Of a stretch of 13,863 nucleotides of DNA, positions 1 to 6,384 are shown piece after piece. Every line of letters starts with the position of its first letter. Position 1 is the first letter of the stretch. A model generated the notes under the pieces. It was not told the origin of the DNA. It saw only the letters and a program-made list of their open reading frames with translations, and ran no database searches. The stretch comes from Desulfuromonadales bacterium (GTDB taxonomy: Bacteria; Desulfobacterota; Desulfuromonadia; Geobacterales; Pseudopelobacteraceae), in assembly GCA_015688915.1 (NCBI GenBank), contig JAATGX010000214.1, positions 1 through 13,863 of the forward strand, written 5' to 3'. The position numbers were made by a program, and so were the translations under genes.

Positions 1-526
1 CAAGATCGGTCTGATCAAGGACATGGTGTGGGTGTTAGAGAAAATCTCCTGCTATGCCCGCCTTCATCCGTTTCGGGAGGTTGTCCCCATCTCGGCGGGT
101 ACGGGAAACGGCGTGGAGCGGCTGGTCACGGCGATTACGGCCTATATCCCCGAGGGTCCGGCCCTGTTCCCCGAGGACATTCTGACCGACATGCCCGAGA
201 GGTTCATCTGCGGTGAGATGATCCGCGAGAAGGTGTTCCGCCTGACCCAGAAGGAGATTCCCTACTCCACGGCGGTGGAGGTCGAGGCCTTTACCGAGCG
301 GGAGGATGGCCTGATCAGCATCTCCGCGGCCATCATCCTGGAGCGGGAAACCCAGAAGGGGATCGTCATCGGCAAACGGGGTGAGATGCTCAAGCGCATT
401 GGCACCCAGGCCCGCCACGACATCGAACGCCTGCTGGGGACCAAGGTATTCCTGGAACTGTTCGTCAAGGTGGTGGACAACTGGAGCGAGCGGACGTCGA
501 AATTGCGGGAGTTCGGGTACGAATAA
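1..526 (+). CDS. era: GTPase Era, 3' part (5' end outside window)
   Basis: This is the C-terminal part of Era, the GTPase that binds the 3' end of 16S rRNA and helps mature the 30S subunit. About 174 codons are visible, read from base 2 with no start in the window, and the gene ends with TAA at 524-526. What is seen: the end of the G domain with a G5-like VPISAGTG stretch, then a KH RNA-binding domain with the core VIGKRG (GKRG codons at 371-382) and the segment LFVKVVDNW close to the C-terminus, which is typical of Era. The first visible residues, K-I-G-L-I-K-D, fall where the G4 motif NKxD is expected, but the Asp position reads Gly (ggt); see findings. A strong terminator follows 35 nt after the stop. 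The family is not in doubt; only the 5' half is missing. Confidence 0.95.
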   Translation, partial: KIGLIKDMVWVLEKISCYARLHPFREVVPISAGTGNGVERLVTAITAYIPEGPALFPEDILTDMPERFICGEMIREKVFRLTQKEIPYSTAVEVEAFTEREDGLISISAAIILERETQKGIVIGKRGEMLKRIGTQARHDIERLLGTKVFLELFVKVVDNWSERTSKLREFGYE

Positions 527-560
527 AAGCAGGGATGGGAAATGGAATAACCGGACGGTC

Positions 561-606
561 AAAAAAGCCGCCCAGCCGCATGGAATGCCGGTTGGGCGGC
601 TTTTTT
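561..606. terminator. Bidirectional rho-independent terminator
   Basis: Six A's (561-566) precede a GC-rich stem whose left arm is GCCGCCCAGCCG (567-578) and whose right arm is CGGTTGGGCGGC (589-600). One G-T wobble interrupts the pairing and the loop is about 10 nt. Six T's follow (601-606). Because the stem has A's on the left and T's on the right, it reads as an intrinsic terminator on both strands. It would end era transcription from the left and the convergent helix-turn-helix gene (stop at 615-617) from the right. Confidence 0.9.
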
Positions 607-614
607 GGTGTCGA

Positions 615-1022
615 TTACGGGGCAGGGGCGGTGATCAGGTTCTTCAGCCAGGCTTCCACTGTTTCGCGGTGGAACCGCACCGAGCCGCCCAGCTTGATCC
701 GTCCGGGGAGTTTGCCGGACTTGTCCATCCTGATCAGGGTGGCCCTGGATATCCTGAGCAAGGCGCACATCTCGGCCACGGACAGCAAGAGGGCGTTCGA
801 GTCGGCGGGCTGGGGCGTCTTGGGTATCTTTGGTCGCTTTTGGGGGATGGTCTCGCTGGCTGTTGCGCGGCCTGTCCGCGGTGTCGCCGCCTTTTCCTTT
901 GGTGGAACCGCCTTTGGTCGCTCTGCCTTCTTTTTTCCGGCCTGGAGCAGGATAAAATCATCAAGCCCGGCAAAGAGTGGGGCGTCGTCAATGCTGGCTC
1001 CGGTTATCTTTGCGTTTGGCAT
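615..1022 (-). CDS. AlpA/excisionase-type helix-turn-helix DNA-binding protein
   Basis: A predicted 135-residue DNA-binding protein. The N-terminal 30 residues are unremarkable. Residues about 30-75 form a Lys/Arg/Pro/Ala-rich, probably disordered basic linker. Residues about 79-130 form a winged helix-turn-helix of the MerR/AlpA/excisionase (HTH_17) type: LLLSVAEMCALL, then ISRATLIRMDKSGKLP, then the wing with GGSVRFHRETVEAWL. The start at 1022 is chosen because GGAG (plus-strand CTCC, 1030-1033) lies 7 nt upstream; the longer reading from 1064 has no such site. A good sigma70-like promoter lies at 1082-1110. The gene is convergent to era, shares its terminator, and sits in an AT-rich segment unlike its neighbours. 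Family members act as excisionases or as phage and island regulators, but long-tailed versions are also common chromosomal genes in this group. No integrase lies next to it, so its target and function are unknown. Confidence 0.8.
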   Translation of the reverse strand: MPNAKITGASIDDAPLFAGLDDFILLQAGKKKAERPKAVPPKEKAATPRTGRATASETIPQKRPKIPKTPQPADSNALLLSVAEMCALLRISRATLIRMDKSGKLPGRIKLGGSVRFHRETVEAWLKNLITAPAP

Positions 1023-1051
1023 TCGGTATCTCCATATGTGGCACTTTGTAT

Positions 1052-1065
1052 CATGATGCATCATG
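1052..1065. repeat. 14-bp perfect palindrome in the leader of the helix-turn-helix gene
   Basis: CATGATGCATCATG is its own reverse complement over all 14 bases. It lies just downstream of the predicted transcription start of the minus-strand gene and overlaps the 8-mer repeat at 1062-1069. Its place and symmetry suit an operator for a dimeric regulator, perhaps the gene's own product, but binding is inferred only. Confidence 0.45.
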
Positions 1066-1098
1066 TGTCTGATGTTTTATTGGTATACAACATGTGTC
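1062..1098. repeat. Pair of direct repeats CATGTGTC across the promoter
   Basis: CATGTGTC occurs at 1062-1069 and again at 1091-1098, each preceded by CAW, so the match extends to CAWCATGTGTC. The copies are 29 bp apart, close to a whole number (about 2.8) of helical turns. One copy lies inside the -35/-10 spacer and the other near the predicted start point, an arrangement often seen for operators. AlpA/excisionase-type proteins usually bind short direct repeats, so autoregulation is plausible but not shown. Confidence 0.4.
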
Positions 1099-1110
1099 AT
1101 CTGGAGTCAA
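1082..1110 (-). promoter_or_regulatory. Sigma70-like promoter of the helix-turn-helix gene
   Basis: Read on the minus strand, TTGACT (1110-1105, 5 of 6 to the -35 consensus) is separated by exactly 17 nt from TATACC (1087-1082, 4 of 6 to the -10 consensus). Transcription would begin near 1075, about 50 nt before the ATG at 1022. A repeated 8-mer lies in the spacer and again near the predicted start point. Position, spacing and direction all fit the downstream gene. Confidence 0.65.
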
Positions 1111-1377
1111 ATTGAGTTTATTTGTTGCTAACGGTATCTTATTGTTGATGAGATGGTTGCTGTAGCTATTTGCTGCTTTTTGTATCAAATCATATCATAT
1201 TATATTAAATTGTATTGAATGTAGTTATATTTCATGCATGCGCGCAATGACGCGACGTACCCGGAGGAGAGCATGCGAGAAGTGCGGAGGCCGATATCAC
1301 TCACCCGCGGGAATAGGTCGCGTACTGAGAACCCGCCAAAAGTGGATTTTTGCATTTTGGGAAAAACAACCTTTTAA
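1111..1377. other. Non-coding, compositionally split intergenic stretch
   Basis: No convincing gene is seen between the helix-turn-helix promoter and the der leader. The left part (to about 1235) is strongly AT-rich, with runs such as ATCATATCATATTATAT. From about 1250 to 1345 it turns GC-rich without any coding signal, then AT-rich again. A 34-codon reading frame at 1273-1377 has GGAGGA upstream but with only 4 nt spacing, and its product resembles nothing I recognise. The change in composition suggests inserted or decayed foreign DNA. Confidence 0.5.
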
Positions 1378-1406
1378 TTGCCGTATATGCGTTTTCAATG
1401 TATTTT
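1378..1406 (+). promoter_or_regulatory. Candidate promoter for der
   Basis: TTGCCG (1378-1383) and TATTTT (1401-1406) are spaced by 17 nt, each matching 4 of 6 consensus bases, and would start transcription near 1413, about 105 nt before the der ATG. An overlapping alternative is TTGCAT (1350-1355), 17 nt, TTTAAT (1373-1378). A promoter is needed here because the terminator at 561-606 and the opposing gene separate der from era. Which of the two is used cannot be told from sequence. Confidence 0.4.
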
Positions 1407-1517
1407 AGCAAATTAACTTATGAAGGAATTGCGGATTATCGAAGCCCTGACCGCCGCCGGCACCACGAACTGGTCGGGCTGGCCTTAAACAAACTGTTCT
1501 GACAGCCAGGAAACCTT

Positions 1518-2867
1518 ATGAAACCACTCGTAGCCATCGTCGGCCGCCCCAATGTGGGCAAATCCACCCTGTTCAACCGCCTGCTGGGCCATCGCCGCGC
1601 CATGGTGGACGACACCCCCGGCGTGACCCGGGACCGCAACTACGCCGCCATCAACCGCTTTGACAAGCCGTTCATCCTGATTGATACGGGCGGGTTCGAG
1701 CCGGTGACCGAGGACCGGCTGTTGCAGCAAATGCGTGAACAGTCCAAGCTCGCCATGGACGAGGCGGACGTGATCATCTTCATGATGGATGCCCGTACCG
1801 GTCTGACCCCGGCCGACGTGGATGTGGCGAACATGCTGCGCCGCGTCAAAAAGCCGGTCTTCTACGTGGTCAACAAGGTGGACGGCGACAAGCTGGAGAA
1901 CGAGTCGGCCGAGTTCTATTCCCTGGGCGTAGGGGAACTCCATACCATCTCGGCCGAACACAATCGCGGCGTCAACGACCTGGTGCAGGACTTGCTGGAC
2001 GTCTTCCCCGACGCCGAACCCCATGAACCCCGGGAGGAGATCACCAAGATCGCCGTGGTCGGCCGCCCCAACGTGGGCAAGTCGTCCCTGGTCAACCACC
2101 TGCTCGGGTTCGAGCGGGTCGTGGCCAACCCCCTGGCCGGCACCACCCGCGATTCCGTGGATACGCTCTTCACCTGCAACAGGAAACCCTATCTGCTCAT
2201 CGATACGGCCGGCATCCGCCGCAAGGGAAAGACCACCGAGAAGCTGGAGAAATACAGCGTGGTGGACGCCCTGCGCAGCATCGAACGGGCCGACGTGGTC
2301 CTGGTGGTGCTCAGCGCCGAGGACGGGGTGACCGAGCAGGATGAGCGAATCGCCGGGTATGTGCACGAGGCCGGCAAGGGGTGCGTCTTCGTGGTCAACA
2401 AGTGGGACGTCATCGAAAAGGGCAACGCCACCATGGGCATCTACGTGGACAAGGTCAGGATGGGCTTCAAGTACCTGGCCTACGCCCCCATCGTGTTCGT
2501 CTCCGCCAGGAGCGGCCAGCGTGTCGGCAAGATCGTGACCACCGTGGACGAGGTCATGGAGCAGTACTCCCGCCGCGTGACCACCTCGGAACTCAACCAT
2601 GTCTTTTCCGACGCCGTCGAGACCCATCATGCGCCGCTGGCCCACGGCAGGCGGGTCAAGTTCTACTTCGCCACCCAGGTCGCCACCCGGCCGCCAGCCT
2701 TTGTCATCTTCACCAACCAGCCGGACAGCATCCATTTCTCCTACGAGCGCTACCTGAGCAACCGTTTCCGCGAGGCCTTCGGTTTCGACGGCACACCTCT
2801 CAGACTCATGTTCAGGGGGAGGGACAAGGAAAACGCGGCCCCGGGGCGGCCCCGCAAAACGGCATAA
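1518..2867 (+). CDS. der: Ribosome-associated GTPase Der (EngA)
   Basis: Der is an essential double GTPase needed for assembly of the 50S ribosomal subunit. The 449-residue product has the full family layout. G domain 1: GRPNVGKS at 9-16, DTGG at 56-59 and NKVD at 119-122. A short acidic linker lies around 165-175. G domain 2: GRPNVGKS at 182-189, DTAG at 229-232, NKWD at 294-297 and SAR at 329-331. A KH-like C-terminal domain covers about 350-435 and ends in a short basic tail (GRPRKTA). All nucleotide-binding motifs of both domains are intact and the length is normal. The ATG at 1518 is chosen because AGGA lies a few bases upstream and the G1 motif starts at the usual distance. The gene is probably transcribed from its own promoter in the AT-rich leader and is followed by a 171-nt gap before the che genes, so it need not be co-transcribed with them. 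Confidence 0.97.
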   Translation: MKPLVAIVGRPNVGKSTLFNRLLGHRRAMVDDTPGVTRDRNYAAINRFDKPFILIDTGGFEPVTEDRLLQQMREQSKLAMDEADVIIFMMDARTGLTPADVDVANMLRRVKKPVFYVVNKVDGDKLENESAEFYSLGVGELHTISAEHNRGVNDLVQDLLDVFPDAEPHEPREEITKIAVVGRPNVGKSSLVNHLLGFERVVANPLAGTTRDSVDTLFTCNRKPYLLIDTAGIRRKGKTTEKLEKYSVVDALRSIERADVVLVVLSAEDGVTEQDERIAGYVHEAGKGCVFVVNKWDVIEKGNATMGIYVDKVRMGFKYLAYAPIVFVSARSGQRVGKIVTTVDEVMEQYSRRVTTSELNHVFSDAVETHHAPLAHGRRVKFYFATQVATRPPAFVIFTNQPDSIHFSYERYLSNRFREAFGFDGTPLRLMFRGRDKENAAPGRPRKTA

Positions 2868-2871
2868 AGGC

Positions 2872-2901
2872 TTTACTTTGGCGACAATGATGGGGTATTA
2901 T
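2872..2901 (+). promoter_or_regulatory. Candidate promoter of the chemosensory operon
   Basis: TTTACT (2872-2877, 4 of 6) and TATTAT (2896-2901, 5 of 6) are separated by 18 nt just after the der stop. Transcription would start near 2908 and leave a leader of about 130 nt before cheY. No clear sigma54 (-24/-12) motif is seen. No terminator is visible between der and this site, so read-through from der is also possible. Confidence 0.45.
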
Positions 2902-3026
2902 CCAGGCGTTTTTCGTACCCGGCCACGCTTGGAACGAGGCATTGCCGCATGAAGCCTCTGTGCAGGATTCCGGTCGGGACGAGATCCTGCCGATTCAGGA
3001 AAGACATCTTGAGCAACAATGTTCAT

Positions 3027-3032
3027 AAGGAG
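3027..3032 (+). promoter_or_regulatory. Ribosome binding site that sets the GTG start of cheY
   Basis: AAGGAG lies 6 nt before GTG at 3039. The only upstream in-frame ATG (2949) has no such site and would add 30 residues foreign to receiver domains. The GTG is therefore taken as the start. Confidence 0.8.
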
Positions 3033-3038
3033 CCACCG

Positions 3039-3416
3039 GTGAGCACCAAAACAATACTGATTGTTGATGACTCCAGGGCTATGAGGGCCATGCTGATCTC
3101 AACGCTCGAATCTCTCGATGATTGCCGCGTCGTTGAAGCCTCCAGCGGCTTCGAGGCCATGCGGCTGTTGCCGCGGGAAAAGGTTGAACTGGTGCTCACG
3201 GATATCAACATGCCCGATATCAACGGGCTCGAACTCATCAGCTACATGCGCGACAGCCCGAACTACCGGGACATTCCCATCATCATCATATCCACCGAGG
3301 GAAGTCAGAAAGACATCGAGAGAGGTACGCAGCTCGGCGCCAACGACTACGTGATCAAACCCTTTGACCCGGCCGCGCTCCAGCTCCTGCTGCAGAAATA
3401 TCTGAACCGGGCTTGA
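3039..3416 (+). CDS. cheY: CheY-type single-domain response regulator
   Basis: A stand-alone receiver domain of 125 residues that would take phosphate from CheA and act as the diffusible output of the pathway. The conserved residues are present: acidic pair Asp10-Asp11 (VDDSRAMR), phospho-acceptor Asp55 in TDINMP, the switch hydroxyl Ser85/Thr86 after IIII, and Lys107 in VIKPFD. There is no output domain, so it must act through protein contact. The start is GTG at 3039, behind AAGGAG. An upstream ATG at 2949 is in frame but lacks a ribosome site. It is the first gene of the che operon and is followed by cheA after 27 nt. Whether it acts on a flagellar switch or another target cannot be read from the sequence. 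Confidence 0.93.
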   Translation: MSTKTILIVDDSRAMRAMLISTLESLDDCRVVEASSGFEAMRLLPREKVELVLTDINMPDINGLELISYMRDSPNYRDIPIIIISTEGSQKDIERGTQLGANDYVIKPFDPAALQLLLQKYLNRA

Positions 3417-3443
3417 CCGGGAGAGCGTGGCGAGTATTCGGCT

Positions 3444-5570
3444 ATGAATGATTCCAGCTCATCAGCGGGTAAGGCGGTCAGGGATTTCCTCATGGAGGCC
3501 GAGGAGATTACGGATCAACTCGGTTCCGAGTTGGCGGACCTTGCCGACATGGCCGACAGCGGCGATCTGAACCCGGACCTGCTGAATTCCATCTTCAGGG
3601 GGGCCCACTCCCTGAAGGGACTGGCCGGGATGTTCGGCTTCAGCGAGATCGCCGAGGTGTCCCACAACATGGAGAATCTGCTGGACTGCCTGCGCCTGGG
3701 CAAGGTGCATTTCGACCAGGCCCTGATCGTGGTGCTCTCCCAGGCGCATGAGCTCCTGACCTCCATCGTGCGCTCCGTTGCCGAGGGCTCCACTGCCAGC
3801 CATTCCAGCGAGATAGCTGCCTGCGTCGCCAGGATCAATGCCTGCCTGACCTCTCCCGGGGAACCGGACGGCGACTCGCCACTCTCGCACCTCGGCCTGC
3901 CGGAACGGATGCAGGATTCGTTGACCGAATACGAGGAACACCGCCTCCTGGACAACCTCTCCAAGGGGCGAGGCATCTACATCATCCATACCTCGTTCGA
4001 CCTGTCGACCTTTGACCAGGAGCTTGCCCACATAACCGATCTGCTCAAGACGTGCGGCGAGGTCATCAGCGTGCTCCCCAGCGTGGGGAGCAACATGGAA
4101 ACCCACATCGATTTTGATATCCTCTTCGGTTCCACCCGCCAGTCAGCGGACCTGGCCCAGATGGTCGAGCGGGATGCCGTCACCATAACCCGGCTGGGCA
4201 CGGCATCTCCGCCACCTTCGGCCGACACTCCGAACCAGCCGGGCCTTCCGGTTGCTCCCGTATCGCCCCAGTCCCCGCAACAAACCGCTCTTCCCGTCAC
4301 GGCCCCGGCCCATGACGACGGCGCACCGGTCATGCCGGGTCAGCCCCAGGCAACGGGAGATGACGCCCAATCCGCCAAGAGCATGAGCCGGACGGTGCGC
4401 GTCGATATCGGCAAGCTGGACGAATTGATGAATATCGTCGGTGAACTGGTGCTGGCCCACTCGGCCATTTCCGGCGTTGCCGCCCGCATGCGCACGGAAG
4501 GCTTCTCCCGCATGGCCATTGAACTGGGCAAGGCCACCAAGGTGCTTGAGCGCAAGCTGACCGATCTGCAGAAGGGGGTCATGGAGATCCGCATGATCCC
4601 GGTGGGGCAACTCTACGAGAAGATGTCCCGTATCGTCCGCAAGATCTCCCGCGAACAGGGGAAGAAGGTGGAGCTGAAGTTCCACGGGGCGGACACGGAG
4701 CTGGACAAATTGATCGTCGAGGATATCTCGGACCCGATGATGCATATCATCAGGAACGCCATCGATCATGGCATCGAGACCCCGGATGTCCGCCAGGCCC
4801 TGGGCAAGGAGGAGAAGGGGACCATTACGATATCGTCGTATCAGAAGGGAAACCATGTCGTCATCGAGGTGGAGGACGACGGCGGCGGTATCGATGTGGA
4901 GCGGGTCAAGTCCAAGGCGCTGCAAAAAGGCTTTGTGCAGGATATCGGCAACGTATCCGACAAGGAGGCGCTCGATTACATCTTCCTGCCCGGTTTTTCC
5001 ACCAACGACCAGGTCAACGAGGTGTCGGGGCGGGGCGTGGGCATGGATGTGGTCAGGAACAACATCGCCGCCATCTCCGGCATGGTCGATATCGAGACCG
5101 TGAAAGGGGAGGGGACCCGTTTCATCATCACCCTGCCCATTACCCTGGCCATCATCAAGGCGTTGATCATCTCCAGCAGCGGCAGGACCTACGCCATTCC
5201 CATCTCCTCGGTGCTGGAGTCGTTGCTGCTGACCCGCAAGGACATCAAGACCGTGGAACGCAAGGAGGTCATCCAGTTGCGGGAGACCACCCTGCCGCTT
5301 CTCAGCCTCGACGCCTTGTTCGGCATCGAGCGGAAGGAAACGCGCCAGGGCGAGTTCTACGTGGTGGTCGTGGGGGTTGCCGAAAAACGGCTGGGGATCG
5401 TGGTGGATGACCTGCTGGGGCAGCAGGATATCGTCATAAAGTCTCTGGGCGAGTCCTTCAAACGTTTTTTCATGGGGATTTCCGGAGCGGCCGACCTGGG
5501 GGACCAGCGCACGATCCTAGTGCTGGACGTGGGCGGCATGGTCAACGAAGCCATGAGAAGCGGGAACTGA
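3444..5570 (+). CDS. cheA: Chemotaxis histidine kinase CheA
   Basis: The central kinase of the system: it autophosphorylates under receptor/CheW control and passes phosphate to CheY and CheB. Order of domains in 708 residues: P1 Hpt, about 10-130, with phospho-accepting His55 in FRGAHSLKGL; a separate alpha/beta domain at about 150-250 in the place of P2; a Pro/Ala/Gln-rich flexible linker, about 255-312; P3 dimerisation helices, about 317-385; P4 ATP-binding domain with N box HIIRNAIDHGIE (434-445), G1 VEDDGGGID (476-484), F box FLPGFST (514-520) and G2 GRGVGMDVV (529-537); and a P5 CheW-like regulatory domain, about 570-705. Every catalytic element is present, so the kinase should be active. 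The middle domain does not look like the enterobacterial P2 domain. The start is the first ATG giving a complete Hpt; its ribosome site is weak. The next gene begins 4 nt after the stop. Confidence 0.96.
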   Translation: MNDSSSSAGKAVRDFLMEAEEITDQLGSELADLADMADSGDLNPDLLNSIFRGAHSLKGLAGMFGFSEIAEVSHNMENLLDCLRLGKVHFDQALIVVLSQAHELLTSIVRSVAEGSTASHSSEIAACVARINACLTSPGEPDGDSPLSHLGLPERMQDSLTEYEEHRLLDNLSKGRGIYIIHTSFDLSTFDQELAHITDLLKTCGEVISVLPSVGSNMETHIDFDILFGSTRQSADLAQMVERDAVTITRLGTASPPPSADTPNQPGLPVAPVSPQSPQQTALPVTAPAHDDGAPVMPGQPQATGDDAQSAKSMSRTVRVDIGKLDELMNIVGELVLAHSAISGVAARMRTEGFSRMAIELGKATKVLERKLTDLQKGVMEIRMIPVGQLYEKMSRIVRKISREQGKKVELKFHGADTELDKLIVEDISDPMMHIIRNAIDHGIETPDVRQALGKEEKGTITISSYQKGNHVVIEVEDDGGGIDVERVKSKALQKGFVQDIGNVSDKEALDYIFLPGFSTNDQVNEVSGRGVGMDVVRNNIAAISGMVDIETVKGEGTRFIITLPITLAIIKALIISSSGRTYAIPISSVLESLLLTRKDIKTVERKEVIQLRETTLPLLSLDALFGIERKETRQGEFYVVVVGVAEKRLGIVVDDLLGQQDIVIKSLGESFKRFFMGISGAADLGDQRTILVLDVGGMVNEAMRSGN

Positions 5571-5574
5571 GGCC

Positions 5575-6375
5575 ATGTACAAGACCTATTTCGGATTCAC
5601 GGAAAAGCCGTTCAGCAAGACCCCCGATCCCCGCTTCCTCTTTTTGAGCAGTGGGCACGAGGAGGCGCTGGCGCGGCTGGAGTTCGTGGTGGAGGAACGG
5701 GAGATAGCCGTCTTGACCGGCGAGATCGGCTGCGGCAAGACCACCCTTTCGCGGGCCCTGATGGATCGTCTCGGAGACGGGTACCGGTTTTGCTTCATCG
5801 TCAACCCCCGGCTGAATGCCATGGAATTCCTGCGGACAACCGCCGCGCTGCTGGAGATTGAGCATCCCGCGCCCTCCAAGGATGCCCTGCTGAAGCAGAT
5901 CAACACCGTGGTCTACGAGAGCTACCAGAAGGGGGTCTGCCCGGTGATCGTGGTGGACGAGGCCCAGATGATCACCGATGTCGAGGTGTTCGACGAGATC
6001 CGGCTCCTGACCAATTTCCAACTGGACGACCGTAACCTGCTTGCCGTGGTCATCATGGGGCAACCGGAACTGCGCGCCATGCTCGCCTCTCCCCGTTTCG
6101 AGCCGCTGCGCCAGCGGATTGCGCTCAACTACCATCTGCAGCCGCTCTCGTTGGACGAAACCATGGAGTACCTGGACTTCCGGCTCGAGGTTGTGGGCGG
6201 GACGCCGGGTCTGTTCACGCCCGATGCGGTTCAGAAGATCTTCGAGCTGACCGGCGGGGTTCCGCGCAGGATCAACTCCCTGGCCACCAACGCCCTGCTG
6301 GTGGCCTATGGAAGCGATGCGGCACTGATCGACTCGGCCATAATCGATGAAATCAAAGATGAACTCATGATGTAG
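5575..6375 (+). CDS. ExeA/GspA-like AAA ATPase inside the che operon
   Basis: A 266-residue soluble P-loop ATPase. The N-terminus MYKTYFGFTEKPF is typical of the ExeA/GspA/TniB-like AAA family. Visible motifs are Walker A GEIGCGKT (49-56), Walker B VIVVDEAQ (124-131), a sensor-1-like MGQPEL (161-166), a likely arginine finger at Arg181 (RIALNY) and sensor-2 GGVPRRIN (227-234). ExeA proteins of type II secretion continue into a membrane segment and a peptidoglycan-binding domain. Here the protein stops after the AAA core with no membrane helix, so a secretion role is unlikely. It starts 4 nt after cheA and ends 9 nt before an N-terminally extended CheW, which points to a role in the chemosensory complex such as positioning or assembling it. 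That role is inference. The family call is firm; the substrate is unknown. Confidence 0.88.
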   Translation: MYKTYFGFTEKPFSKTPDPRFLFLSSGHEEALARLEFVVEEREIAVLTGEIGCGKTTLSRALMDRLGDGYRFCFIVNPRLNAMEFLRTTAALLEIEHPAPSKDALLKQINTVVYESYQKGVCPVIVVDEAQMITDVEVFDEIRLLTNFQLDDRNLLAVVIMGQPELRAMLASPRFEPLRQRIALNYHLQPLSLDETMEYLDFRLEVVGGTPGLFTPDAVQKIFELTGGVPRRINSLATNALLVAYGSDAALIDSAIIDEIKDELMM

Positions 6376-6384
6376 GCGGAAACC

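Noticed and set aside
381..1115. Plus-strand open frame running through the end of era, the terminator and the antisense of the helix-turn-helix gene
   Set aside because: It crosses a strong terminator, and its translation has no domain; the minus-strand gene has a motif, a ribosome site and a promoter.
1420..1488. 22-codon frame (MKELRIIEALTAAG...) just before der, possible leader peptide
   Set aside because: No good ribosome site, no run of a single amino acid, and no terminator/antiterminator pair that would support attenuation.
1485..2735. Minus-strand open frame opposite der (416 codons)
   Set aside because: Antisense shadow of der; composition is biased and no domain is seen.
2949..3038. 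Upstream ATG extension of cheY by 30 residues
   Set aside because: No ribosome site at 2949, extra residues are unlike receiver domains, and AAGGAG sits ideally before GTG at 3039.
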